A stretch of DNA of 64,000 bases from positions 868,001 to 932,000 of the forward strand of contig NZ_CAAHFG010000002.1 of the NCBI RefSeq assembly GCF_900890425.1, in the 5' to 3' direction. This stretch comes from Pontiella desulfatans. Lineage in GTDB: Bacteria > Verrucomicrobiota > Kiritimatiellia > Kiritimatiellales > Pontiellaceae. Shown in pieces: positions 26,178 to 35,895 of the stretch; within the stretch, counting starts at the first letter, position 1; each line of letters opens with the position of its first letter. A model generated the notes under the pieces. The model saw only the letters and a list, made by a program, of their open reading frames with translations, was not told the origin of the DNA and searched no databases. Both the position numbers and the translations under genes were made by a program.

Positions 26178-27101
26178 ATGATGACGACCAAGGAAGTCCG
26201 CCTGGCGGACTATCTTCAGGAGGAGTGCATCCTCTGCGATGTCGATGCGGACTCGCGCGATAAGGCCATAGACCAGCTGGTGGGGGTGCTCCATCGCCAG
26301 CTCGGCGGGTTCGATCGCGCCGAAGCAGTTTCGGCAGTGCTCGAACGCGAACGGCAGGCGCCGACCGTCCTGGCCGAAGGCCTGGCGTTGCCGCATGCAC
26401 GCCTGGCCGGGCTGGCGAAGCCCTCCCTGGCGCTCGCCACCTCGCACTCGGGCATCGATTTCGAAGCGGTGGGCGAGGAGCCGGTGCATGTCATCGTGCT
26501 GATCCTCACGCCGAAGGACGACCCCGGCGCCTATCTGCGCCTGATGGCCTCGCTCTCCAAAACGCTCGCCGCGCCCCACATGATCAAGCGCCTCTCCGTG
26601 GCCGGCGACACCCGCGAGGCCTTCGGCATCCTGACCGAGGGGCCGGAAAAGGTGGAGATCAGGCTCAACGCCTCCAGTATCATGAATTCCAACCCCGTCA
26701 CCCTCGACGAAGGCGATACGCTTGCCCATGCCATCCAGGCGTTCTGCTCGAACCGGATCATGGATATTCCCATTGTCGATTCCGACGGCGACCTGCGCGG
26801 CGTGATCGCCCTCGAAGACCTGCTCGGGCAGAGCTTGCCGCAGCATCTGCTTTGGATGGAGGATCTCAGCCCCATCGAAAACTTCGAGCCATTTGCCGAA
26901 CTGCTCCGCAAGGATTCCGAAACCAAGGTGGCGGATTTCATGCACGACAAGTATGTCGCCATCGCGCCCGACGTGCCGGCCATCCAGCTGGCCAAGATTT
27001 TCCTGATGCAGCGGATCCGCCAAATCCAGGTGGTGGACGGGCGCAGGTTCCTGGGGTCGGTCAACCTCGACGGTTTCAGTTCGCAGATTTTCTGGGCGTA
27101 G
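26178..27101 (+). CDS. PTS EIIA domain fused to a CBS-domain pair
   Basis: 307 residues. Residues ~8-150 form a fructose/nitrogen-type EIIA domain; His73 in GLALPHARL is the phosphorylation site. Residues ~165-300 hold two CBS motifs (SSIMNSNPVTLDEGDTLAHAI and ADFMHDKYVAIAPDVPAIQLA), which usually bind adenine nucleotides. No EIIB or EIIC domain is present, so it is a regulator rather than a transporter. It lies 13 bp upstream of an ArsB/NhaD permease gene and very likely controls that permease in response to PTS phosphorylation and adenylate charge (inference). Confidence 0.88.
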   Translation: MMTTKEVRLADYLQEECILCDVDADSRDKAIDQLVGVLHRQLGGFDRAEAVSAVLERERQAPTVLAEGLALPHARLAGLAKPSLALATSHSGIDFEAVGEEPVHVIVLILTPKDDPGAYLRLMASLSKTLAAPHMIKRLSVAGDTREAFGILTEGPEKVEIRLNASSIMNSNPVTLDEGDTLAHAIQAFCSNRIMDIPIVDSDGDLRGVIALEDLLGQSLPQHLLWMEDLSPIENFEPFAELLRKDSETKVADFMHDKYVAIAPDVPAIQLAKIFLMQRIRQIQVVDGRRFLGSVNLDGFSSQIFWA

Positions 27102-27114
27102 AAGGGGATAGGTT

Positions 27115-28536
27115 ATGCATAGCGACGACAACGGGGCGGTACTCACCACAAAACAACTGATGCTGCGCATGCTCATGCTGCTGGCGATCAGCGTCGGCAT
27201 CGGAATTTCCGGGGCCATGTTTGCGGGCTTTACCGATAAGCAAGTGGTGGCGTCGAGCGTATTCCTGGCCATCATCCTCGGAACCCTCTTTTTCTGGACG
27301 TTCCGCCTATCGATCGCCTTCCTCGGGCTGACGGTGCTCATCTTCACCCACTCGCTGAGCATCGAAAGCTTCGTCACCTCGGCCGAGCTGCCCGTCATCC
27401 TCTTTTTGGTGGGCATGATGATCGTGGTGGGGGCCTTGCGCGACCTCGGCTTCTTCACCTGGGTGGTCCAGGCGCTCATTTCGATTCCCAAGATGACGGG
27501 CCGCAAGTTCATTGCCGCCACCTCCGTCGCGTCGGCCTTGCTGGCCTGCGCGGTCGACGAGGTGACCTCGATCATCTTCATTGCCACGCTCATCTTCCAG
27601 GTCTGCAACCGGCTCAAGCTGAATCCGACGCCCTACATCATCATCTGCGTGCTCTGCACCAACATCGGCAGCGCCGGAACCATGATGGGCAATCCCGTCG
27701 GCATCTTCATCGGCACCAAGGCCGGCCTCACGTTCGGCGACTTTTTCCAGTGGGCATTCCCGATCATGCTGGTTTCGCTGGGTTCCTGCGTGGCCATCAC
27801 CCTCGTATGGTTCCGCAAGGAGCTCGACCTGTTCGATGAGCGCCTGCGCGACCGCATGGAACGCCAGTTGAGCCTCGTGCCCAAGGTCGAGGTGCCCTAC
27901 AAGCGCGGCTTGGCGCTCCTGCTGTTCACCCTCGCATTCATTGCCTCGCACCATGCGCTGGAGGAGGGGCTGGGCCTCGATAAAAACAGCATCCTGCTGG
28001 TTGCGCCGCTCGCTTGCGCCGGTGTGGTGATGATCATCAAGCGCGACCGCGCCCGCCACTATGTCGAGCACGAGGTCGACTGGTGGACGCTGCTCTTTTT
28101 CATGTTGCTCTTCGCCATTGCCGGAACCCTGGAGCATACCGAGGTAACGAAAGTGATTGCGGATGGCTTCGTCAATGCCTGCGGCGACAAGCCCGGCATC
28201 CTCATTCCATCGATCATGGCCACCACCGCCATTGGCTCGGCCTTTGTCGACAACGTCATTTTCGTGGCGGCCTTTTCGCCGGTCATCACGGCGCTGGGCG
28301 AAAGCGTTCCCGCCATGCCGCTCTGGTGGGCGCTCCTGTTCGGTGCCTGCTTCGGCGGAAACATCACGCTGATCGGCAGCACGGCCAACATTGTTGCGCT
28401 CGGCATGCTCGAAAAACAGTCGCACGCCCACGTCGGCTTCATCCAATGGCTCAAGATCGGCGCACTCTCCGCCTTCATTGCCATGCTCATCGCCTGGGGC
28501 ATGCTCTCCGTCATGGCGCCCCACATGCCGCAGTAG
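27115..28536 (+). CDS. ArsB/NhaD-type ion permease (IT superfamily)
   Basis: 473 residues with 11-12 membrane helices. The motif AVDEVTSIIFIATLIFQVC, followed by NIGSAGTMMGNPVGIFIG, and its repeat in the second half (AFVDNVIFVAAFSPVI; NITLIGSTANIVALG) are the paired re-entrant loop signatures of the ion-transporter superfamily that includes NhaD Na+/H+ antiporters and ArsB. NhaD-like sodium/proton exchange is my preferred reading for a marine organism, but arsenite or dicarboxylate transport is possible. It is co-transcribed with the EIIA-CBS gene just upstream. Confidence 0.82.
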   Translation: MHSDDNGAVLTTKQLMLRMLMLLAISVGIGISGAMFAGFTDKQVVASSVFLAIILGTLFFWTFRLSIAFLGLTVLIFTHSLSIESFVTSAELPVILFLVGMMIVVGALRDLGFFTWVVQALISIPKMTGRKFIAATSVASALLACAVDEVTSIIFIATLIFQVCNRLKLNPTPYIIICVLCTNIGSAGTMMGNPVGIFIGTKAGLTFGDFFQWAFPIMLVSLGSCVAITLVWFRKELDLFDERLRDRMERQLSLVPKVEVPYKRGLALLLFTLAFIASHHALEEGLGLDKNSILLVAPLACAGVVMIIKRDRARHYVEHEVDWWTLLFFMLLFAIAGTLEHTEVTKVIADGFVNACGDKPGILIPSIMATTAIGSAFVDNVIFVAAFSPVITALGESVPAMPLWWALLFGACFGGNITLIGSTANIVALGMLEKQSHAHVGFIQWLKIGALSAFIAMLIAWGMLSVMAPHMPQ

Positions 28537-28553
28537 GACCGTGACCGGTTCAC

Positions 28554-28580
28554 AAAAAACGCCCCGCTCAAGGCGGGGCG
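28554..28580 (-). terminator. Intrinsic terminator between convergent genes
   Basis: Stem CGCCCCGC / GCGGGGCG with a short loop. Reading the minus strand it is followed by six T, so it ends the PEP-CTERM gene transcript. On the plus strand, T's follow only after a gap, so its effect there is uncertain. Confidence 0.8.
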
Positions 28581-28606
28581 TTCCATGCATTTCCTTTTTT
28601 TTGGGA

Positions 28607-29275
28607 TCAGCAAATCTTCAAGCGCCGGATGAATAGGGCGATTGCTCCGGCCACGCCCATGAAGGCCAACGTGCTCGGTTCCGGGATGGCGATGATGCTT
28701 GCGGACGAGGGCGGGCCGCCATCGGAGGCATACGAAATCCGACCCTGCCCGAAGCCGTCCCATGAATCCAACAGGGATGGGGCAAGACCGAGTGTGTTGT
28801 TGTAGTCCTGAACCACGAATTCCCAAACCTCTCCGGGTTCGAAAATGTTGTCCTGCGTCATGCTTTCGAACACGAGTGGTTGGTTTAATCCAACCGAATC
28901 GATCCTGAAAGCCAGGGTCCATCCGGGCACCGTCAGATCCTGGGCTTCCCCGTCGTCGTTAGAGAAGGTGGTTTGTGGGTCGGCCACGTAGTGGAGGTCT
29001 GTCCAATGGTTGGGACTCAGGTTCTGTATCGTGATCCTGTAGTTCTGACCACCTTCGTAGTCTGCAGGGCAGGGGATGTACAGATCCGGTACGTCTGTTG
29101 CGAATATGGCTTCATCGGCTGGGAATCCAATTCCCAGTTCGTGCCAGCCGGGCAAGTCCTCCAATGGATCCTGCCTGGCAGAGTCCCATATTTGCGCAGG
29201 TACCGGAACCGCCAGCGCAACGGGAACCATGCCGATTGCCATGGCTGCAACGAGTAGTATTTCCATGCGTTTCAT
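28607..29275 (-). CDS. PEP-CTERM surface protein
   Basis: 222 residues. The N-terminus MKRMEILLVAAMAIGMVPVALA is a signal peptide. The C-terminus IPEPSTLAFMGVAGAIALFIRR is a PEP-CTERM signal: the PEP motif, one membrane helix and arginines. Such tails are recognised and cut by an exosortase so that the protein is released or attached at the surface; no exosortase is in this window. The middle is a beta-rich, Trp/Asp-rich domain of unknown role. A promoter-like pair TTGCGC-18 bp-TATGCT is present about 50 bp upstream on this strand. Confidence 0.85.
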   Translation of the reverse strand: MKRMEILLVAAMAIGMVPVALAVPVPAQIWDSARQDPLEDLPGWHELGIGFPADEAIFATDVPDLYIPCPADYEGGQNYRITIQNLSPNHWTDLHYVADPQTTFSNDDGEAQDLTVPGWTLAFRIDSVGLNQPLVFESMTQDNIFEPGEVWEFVVQDYNNTLGLAPSLLDSWDGFGQGRISYASDGGPPSSASIIAIPEPSTLAFMGVAGAIALFIRRLKIC

Positions 29276-29365
29276 TTTTCTCTCTCCTTGGCTTGTTTTG
29301 ATTCCTGATCGTCAGGAACATCGGGAGCATAGGATCGGCAGGCGGAAGGGCGCAAAATCCAAAGG

Positions 29366-29393
29366 ATTCGAAAGGGAGCCAATTCTTTCGAAT
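29366..29393. promoter_or_regulatory. Inverted repeat between PEP-CTERM and AraC-type genes
   Basis: ATTCGAAAG and CTTTCGAAT form exact 9-bp inverted arms separated by 10 bp. The repeat lies just 3' of the AraC-type gene and about 90 bp upstream of the PEP-CTERM gene on the same strand. It lacks a T-run, so a terminator is unlikely; an operator for the neighbouring regulator is possible. Confidence 0.45.
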
Positions 29394-29397
29394 TGGG

Positions 29398-30237
29398 CTA
29401 TTCGTGTTCTTCGGTCTGCTGGATGGCGCGGCGGAGGTTGCGGGGCGTGGAAAAGCCGCTGCGCCGTGCAATCTCGGAAAGACTGAGGTTTGTGTCTTCC
29501 ATGAGTTCCCGAGCAGTGGCCAGGCGCAGGTTCCTGACCTGTTCATGGAAGGTTTCACCGGTGGCTTCGCGGAACAGGCTCGAAAGGTAGCAGGAACTGA
29601 TGCCGATGGCGTCGGCGACGGTGGTGAGCGACAGGTCGTGGTCGCGGTAGTGTTCGGCAATGTATTCAATGGCGTGGTTCACGCAGGGATGCTCGTTCGC
29701 CGGAATCCCCTCGTCTGATTGATGGTTTTCCGGAGGGGAACTCCCTTTTGTTTTCAGCTTCTGCTTCAGGATGCTGTTTTCAATGGCCAGCTCCATTTCC
29801 CGGAGGGTGCCGTGTACGGCACTTTTTATGAGGGAGGTATGCATGGGTTCGTGCGGCGTGCGGAGAACCACCTTGCCAAAACCAAGCAGTTGGGTTCCGA
29901 TGCAGATGCATCCAAGGAAAACGGTGTTTCCTCCAGGGCATTGCCATTGGGCAATCGCATGCGAACCTTTGGTCGCGCCAAACTGGTTAGACCAATAGTC
30001 CTGGCATTCCTTGCCCGAAGGACATGAGTCGGCCATGCATTTTGGGTGGGGTTTGGGCTGGAGAATGCACCGGCCATCCTTATCCCTGCGGCGGGGAAAG
30101 CCGAAAACAATGGATTCGCCGGTGTATTTAGAGAACCAGTTCCCCACATCTTCGACCAGGCATTTGGATTCGCTGCTCCCTTTGGGCAGCACCTCCTCTG
30201 GCGGTACCATATTCTTGAAATGGAATTCGCCTACCAT
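29398..30237 (-). CDS. AraC-family regulator with Cys-rich (PocR-like) sensor domain
   Basis: 279 residues. Residues ~20-150 hold several cysteines in spaced positions (CILQPKPHPKCMADSCPSGKEC), with QWQCPGGNTVFLGCICIG later, similar to the PocR ligand-binding domain used by regulators of propanediol and related compounds. A Glu/Lys helix follows, and residues ~185-275 are an AraC double HTH (LSLTTVADAIGISSCYLSSLFREATGETF; LSLSEIARRSGFS). ATG 30237 has AGGGAGGGA just upstream. It is divergent from the cupin gene, a likely target. The cysteines could bind a metal or Fe-S cluster; that is inference. Confidence 0.8.
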   Translation of the reverse strand: MVGEFHFKNMVPPEEVLPKGSSESKCLVEDVGNWFSKYTGESIVFGFPRRRDKDGRCILQPKPHPKCMADSCPSGKECQDYWSNQFGATKGSHAIAQWQCPGGNTVFLGCICIGTQLLGFGKVVLRTPHEPMHTSLIKSAVHGTLREMELAIENSILKQKLKTKGSSPPENHQSDEGIPANEHPCVNHAIEYIAEHYRDHDLSLTTVADAIGISSCYLSSLFREATGETFHEQVRNLRLATARELMEDTNLSLSEIARRSGFSTPRNLRRAIQQTEEHE

Positions 30238-30371
30238 CTTTTTCCCTCCCTGCTGACACCTTTTTCATAACGTCTCCAAGCGTGTTTGGCAAGATTGATG
30301 TGGATTTGTTTCGCGCGGGAAAGAGTTTTCGGGGGAGTGGATAGGGGGTGCAATCTAGGCGAGGGTCTGGT

Positions 30372-30920
30372 ATGGATTTGCCTATGAACGCAATTGTCCA
30401 GCAACCGAAAAGCACGGTCGTGAAGCTGTTCCCGTTAAACGGCAACTTTCCCAATAATCCCAAGCTGCCGCTGGTGATCTACGACCAGGCGCTCAAGCTG
30501 CCCCCGGACGGTGCGCCGGACGAGATTGAAAAGTTGATCCAGTCGAACGGATGGGGGAACAGCTGGCGCTGGGGGCTCTACGACTACCACCACTACCACA
30601 GCACCGCCCACGAATGCCTCTGTATCTATCGTGGAACCGTCACCGTCCAGTTTGGCGGTGAAAAGGGTTTCAAGGTCGTGGCCGAGGCCGGCGACGTTGT
30701 CATTCTTCCGGCGGGCCTGTGCCATAGGAACATCCAGTGCTCGCCCCGCTTCCGCACCGTCGGTTGCTATCCCGCCGGGCAGACACCCGACATGAAATAT
30801 GGCAAACCCGGCGAACGGCCCGCCGCCGATCGCGCCATCGCCGCCGTCCCGCTGCCCAAACTCGACCCCGTCTACGGGAAAATCGGTTCATTGCTGAAGC
30901 ACTGGAAAACCTTGACGTAA
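30372..30920 (+). CDS. Cupin-domain protein
   Basis: About 182 residues; the start could be ATG 30372 or 30384. YDYHHYHSTAHECLCIYRGTVTVQFGG and EAGDVVILPAGLCHRN are the two cupin motifs, with His residues placed to hold a metal ion. Single-domain cupins of this type (YjlB-like) have no firmly assigned reaction; some are isomerases or dioxygenases. It is divergent from the AraC-type regulator with a 134-bp shared upstream region, which suggests regulation by that protein. Confidence 0.8.
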   Translation: MDLPMNAIVQQPKSTVVKLFPLNGNFPNNPKLPLVIYDQALKLPPDGAPDEIEKLIQSNGWGNSWRWGLYDYHHYHSTAHECLCIYRGTVTVQFGGEKGFKVVAEAGDVVILPAGLCHRNIQCSPRFRTVGCYPAGQTPDMKYGKPGERPAADRAIAAVPLPKLDPVYGKIGSLLKHWKTLT

Positions 30921-30964
30921 CGGGTAATTCGTAATTGACTGGGTGGCCTTCGGAACGAGCGTTT

Positions 30965-31016
30965 TACGCATTACGCATTACGCATTACGCATTACGCATT
31001 ACGCATTACGCATTAC
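30965..31016. repeat. Heptanucleotide tandem repeat (TACGCAT)7
   Basis: Seven exact, contiguous copies of TACGCAT followed by a partial TAC. It lies between the cupin gene and the TrhA-like gene and ends 16 bp before the GTG start of the latter. The copy number may vary among strains by slipped-strand replication and could alter expression of the downstream gene. Confidence 0.95.
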
Positions 31017-31031
31017 CCAAAAAGGATTCCT

Positions 31032-31673
31032 GTGACTGATAAACGCCCCTATAGCTTTGGCGAGGAGCTGGCGCACTCCATCACGCACGGCATCGGCTTC
31101 TTTGCGGGCCTTGCGGTGCTCGCGGTGCTGGTGGTTTTTTCCGCACTGCGGAAAAGCCCGTGGGAGGTGGTGAGCTGCGCGGTGTATGGCACCACCTTCA
31201 TCCTGCTCTACCTCAGTTCAACGCTTTACCACGCCATCACGAATCCCCGCGCCAAGGCCGTGCTCAAGATCGTCGACCACTCCGCCATCTATCTCCTCAT
31301 TGCCGGCACCTACACGCCGTTCGCCCTTGCCCCATTGCGCGGTGCGCTGGGGTGGAGCATCTTCGGGGCCATATGGGGCGCCGCGCTGGTCGGCATCTTT
31401 TTCAAAGCCTTTTTCACCGGGCGCTTCAAGGTGGTCTCGCTGGCCAGCTACCTGTTCATGGGCTGGTTTTGCGTGATTGCCGTCAAGCCCCTGTTCCGCG
31501 AGCTCACCACCGCCGGATTCGTTTTCCTGGCCGCCGGCGGGCTCTGCTATTCCGTCGGAGCCATCTTTTATGCCTGGAAATCGCTCAAATGGTCGCACGC
31601 CGTCTGGCACCTCTTTGTCCTCGCCGGCAGCCTTTGCCACTTTTTCAGCGTCCTCTTCGGCATCGCGCTCTGA
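31032..31673 (+). CDS. Hemolysin III/TrhA-family membrane protein (PAQR-type)
   Basis: 213 residues with seven predicted helices. SFGEELAHSITHGIGFFAGL, LYLSSTLYHAI, DHSAIYLLIAGTYTPFAL and SHAVWHLFVLAGSLCHFFSVLF carry the His and Asp/Ser residues that form the metal site of the PAQR/hemolysin III family. Bacterial members influence membrane lipid composition; the name hemolysin reflects one early report. The start is GTG 31032, after AAAGGATT. A heptamer repeat array sits just upstream and a 20-bp-stem hairpin lies 6 bp after its stop. Confidence 0.9.
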   Translation: MTDKRPYSFGEELAHSITHGIGFFAGLAVLAVLVVFSALRKSPWEVVSCAVYGTTFILLYLSSTLYHAITNPRAKAVLKIVDHSAIYLLIAGTYTPFALAPLRGALGWSIFGAIWGAALVGIFFKAFFTGRFKVVSLASYLFMGWFCVIAVKPLFRELTTAGFVFLAAGGLCYSVGAIFYAWKSLKWSHAVWHLFVLAGSLCHFFSVLFGIAL

Positions 31674-31678
31674 AGGCC

Positions 31679-31726
31679 GGGTATATCATCCAGCACCCAC
31701 GATCGGGGGTGCTGGATGATATACCC
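31679..31726. repeat. Long hairpin with 20-bp perfect stem after the TrhA-like gene
   Basis: The arms GGGTATATCATCCAGCACCC (31679-31698) and its exact inverse complement (31707-31726) are separated by an 8-nt loop, ACGATCGG. There is no T-run after it on either strand, so it is not a typical intrinsic terminator. It could still end transcription, protect the mRNA 3' end, or be a mobile palindromic element. It is not related in sequence to the three-copy palindrome family. Confidence 0.8.
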
Positions 31727-31822
31727 CGGGCGAAAAAATGCCGACAATTGAAAAAATCCGTGCATTCGCACCGGCGGCTAGGTACAACAGGGGTTTCGAT
31801 TTGAACCCAAGGGAGATGGACG

Positions 31823-33439
<1,617 letters not shown>

Positions 33440-33460
33440 TCATGAGATTAGATCTCGGAA

Positions 33461-33497
33461 AACCCGCTCGAAACCCGCTTTTCGAGCGGGTTTTTTT
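33461..33497 (+). terminator. Intrinsic terminator after purH
   Basis: A 12-bp stem AACCCGCTCGAA / TTCGAGCGGGTT with an 8-nt loop, ending in T7. It is 21 bp after the purH stop. Confidence 0.93.
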
Positions 33498-33592
33498 GCG
33501 TCTGGTTAGGATTGGGTTAGGGTTTCTGCATCAAGGCTTAATGGCACGCCTCGTGCGGAAGGCGGACGTATGACGGGGGGGAAATAACCACA

Positions 33593-35668
33593 ATGATTCT
33601 GGGCGACGATATCGATTTTGACACGCGGGACTTGGTTCCCTTCACGCATCATCGAACGTGGGTGGCCGTGGAGACGACGATCGAGGAGGTCAGCGTGTTG
33701 TTTAAGTCGGTGGACTTGAGCTATGTCGCGGCCATGAGCGTTGGCGAGGTGGTCGGGGTTTGTTCCCGGGCCTATCTGAGTACGCTGTGGGCGGGGCCGT
33801 ATGGCCACGCGCTGTACGACAAGGATCCGGTCGCCGCGCATATGGAGACCAACATCCGCGTGCTGCGGCAGGGAACCCGCTTGCGCGATGCCTTGCAGTC
33901 GCATTTTTCTGGGAAGGTTCCCGACCTCAACCAGGATGTGATCCTGTTGGACGAGCACGAGGGATTCCTCGGGAGCATTTCCTCCCGGTTGCTGGTGGCG
34001 CTTCAGCAGCGCCTGCTCGATCAGCAACTCAAGCACACCCAGGCGATGGCCGAGAACGTGCGGGATATGAACAAACGGCTGCGGGTCGCCAGTAGCGAGG
34101 CCACAAAGGCCAGCGAGGCCAAGAGCAGTTTTCTCGCGAACATGAGTCATGAGATCCGCACCCCCATGAACGGCATTATGGGCATGAGCCAGCTGTTGAA
34201 AGGGACTAGCCTCGACGAAGTCCAGCAGGAGTATGTGCGCGACATCTGTTCCTCTTCGGAGGCCCTGCTCGAAATCATCAACGATATCCTCGACCTATCG
34301 AAAGTGGAGTCGTCGAGTTTTGAACTGGAGCATATTACCGTAAACATCCGCGAGATGGCGCGGTCGCTCTGCCGCCTGCTGGCGGTCAACACCTTCGAGC
34401 GGGGGCTCGAGTTGGGCTGTGTGGTCGGCGACCGCGTACCTCCCCTGGTCTTGAGCGATCCCACGCGGATCCGGCAGGTCTTGGTGAACCTGCTGTCCAA
34501 TGCGATCAAGTTTACCTGCGAGGGGCATGTCTTGCTTGAGGTGGACTACGAGTCCCACGGAAAAGAGGGGGGCGAAATCGTGTTTACGGTCGAGGACTCC
34601 GGCATCGGCATGGATCAGGAGACGCTCGGCCGTGTGTTCAACCCTTTTGTTCAGGCCGACGTCTCCACGACCCGCAAGTTTGGGGGGACCGGGTTGGGAT
34701 TGACGATTTCCCGCCGCATCGCCCAGGTGATGGACGGAGATATCCGTGCCGAGAGTTCGCCCGGGTGCGGCACCCGGTTCTATTTCACGGCGCGTGTCGG
34801 CGCGCTGGATTCGGCGGAGCGCGCCGCGGAGTCCATGCCGTTTCGCGGAACCCGTATCGCGGGGTGTTGCGCGAATTCGCTGAGTCGCATGACCCTCTAT
34901 CGCTCCGCCCGTTCGCTGGATATGGATGCGGTGGTCACGACCTGTTTCGATGAATTGCTCGATACGTTGCGAAAGCGCAATGCGTGGTTTGATTACATTG
35001 TGCTGGACTCCCATGTAACGCAAAGGGAGCTGGCGCGGCTAAACCAATGGGTGCGGGCGCACGCCGCAGGCCGGGAGCCGAAGCTCGTGGCCATGTGCGG
35101 ATTGAGCCAGCAACCGCCCGGCTTCATGCTCGATTCCGAGTTTAGCGTCATTCTAAGGCGGCCCTTGTTTCCCTGCGACCTAAGCGCCGCGTTGAGTTCG
35201 GAAAGCAAAGACTTTCTCTCCTCCGTTTCCGTGGCAACGGTCGGGCGGGAGGATCGGGTGCCGGGTGCGCTGGGCAAGCGGGTTTTGCTTGCGGAGGACA
35301 ACGTGGTGAACCAAAAGGTGATCAGCCGTATGCTGGCCAAGGCGGGCGTCGAGGTCGTCGCAGTCTCCGACGGCGCGCAAGCCGTGAGGGCGTTCCGTTC
35401 CGACGAGTTCGATCTGATCTTTATGGATATTCAAATGCCGGTCATGGACGGTCTCGCGGCCTCGAAAGCCATTCGCTCCCTACCCGGCGGTGCCGAAATT
35501 CCCCTTGTGGTCGTCACCGCCAATGCCATGAAGGGCGAGCGCGAAAGTTTCCTTGCCCAGGGTTTTGATGGCTACATCTCCAAGCCCGTCAACTATGAAG
35601 CCCTCCTCGGCGAGTTGCGCGAGCACTTCCCCGGCGAGGAACCAATCCGTTGCGCTTGCGGGCTGTAG
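33593..35668 (+). CDS. Hybrid sensor histidine kinase/response regulator
   Basis: 691 residues, no membrane helix, so probably cytoplasmic. Residues ~15-110 resemble a CBS-like or SpoIIE-associated sensory fold ([21 protein letters not shown]). A helical linker follows, then HisKA with His186 in [14 protein letters not shown], an HATPase with DSGIGM and [14 protein letters not shown], a degenerate receiver-like region (~410-540) and a C-terminal receiver with Asp612 in [11 protein letters not shown]. It can probably autophosphorylate and relay phosphate internally; the output partner is not adjacent. It stands alone, flanked by two copies of the purH 3' end, which suggests it was inserted behind purH. 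Confidence 0.9.
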   Translation: MILGDDIDFDTRDLVPFTHHRTWVAVETTIEEVSVLFKSVDLSYVAAMSVGEVVGVCSRAYLSTLWAGPYGHALYDKDPVAAHMETNIRVLRQGTRLRDALQSHFSGKVPDLNQDVILLDEHEGFLGSISSRLLVALQQRLLDQQLKHTQAMAENVRDMNKRLRVASSEATKASEAKSSFLANMSHEIRTPMNGIMGMSQLLKGTSLDEVQQEYVRDICSSSEALLEIINDILDLSKVESSSFELEHITVNIREMARSLCRLLAVNTFERGLELGCVVGDRVPPLVLSDPTRIRQVLVNLLSNAIKFTCEGHVLLEVDYESHGKEGGEIVFTVEDSGIGMDQETLGRVFNPFVQADVSTTRKFGGTGLGLTISRRIAQVMDGDIRAESSPGCGTRFYFTARVGALDSAERAAESMPFRGTRIAGCCANSLSRMTLYRSARSLDMDAVVTTCFDELLDTLRKRNAWFDYIVLDSHVTQRELARLNQWVRAHAAGREPKLVAMCGLSQQPPGFMLDSEFSVILRRPLFPCDLSAALSSESKDFLSSVSVATVGREDRVPGALGKRVLLAEDNVVNQKVISRMLAKAGVEVVAVSDGAQAVRAFRSDEFDLIFMDIQMPVMDGLAASKAIRSLPGGAEIPLVVVTANAMKGERESFLAQGFDGYISKPVNYEALLGELREHFPGEEPIRCACGL

Positions 35669-35683
35669 GCTGCGGCCAAGGCC

Positions 35684-35703
35684 AACATGCGCCACTTCAA
35701 GCA
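35684..35703 (+). repeat. Second copy of the purH 3' end (20-bp direct repeat)
   Basis: AACATGCGCCACTTCAAGCA occurs here and at 33416-33435 inside the purH 3' end. Read in the purH frame this copy gives AKANMRHFKH then TAG, that is, the PurH C-terminus with a different stop. Its own intrinsic terminator follows at 35731. The two copies bracket the sensor kinase gene. Confidence 0.85.
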
Positions 35704-35730
35704 TTAGCCCTCTCTTGCATCGCAAGTGCA

Positions 35731-35761
35731 AAGGCCCCGGAAATGCTCCGGGGCCTTTTTT
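35731..35761 (+). terminator. Intrinsic terminator after the duplicated purH end
   Basis: A 10-bp stem AAGGCCCCGG / CCGGGGCCTT with a 7-nt loop, followed by a T-run. It is placed where a purH terminator would be if the kinase gene were removed. Confidence 0.92.
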
Positions 35762-35895
35762 GCGGAACCTTTGAGGGGCAATCGGATTTCCGCACGGAAT
35801 CTCCATGAAAACGGACGATTTTTCTATGGCAAACGCCGCCGCGTCTTCGCATGATGCAGGCTCGATTTTGAATTTTCACATTATTGGAGGAAACG

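Noticed and set aside
30965-31016. CRISPR-like array
   Set aside because: The 7-bp repeats are contiguous with no spacers, and no cas gene is nearby; it is a simple tandem repeat.
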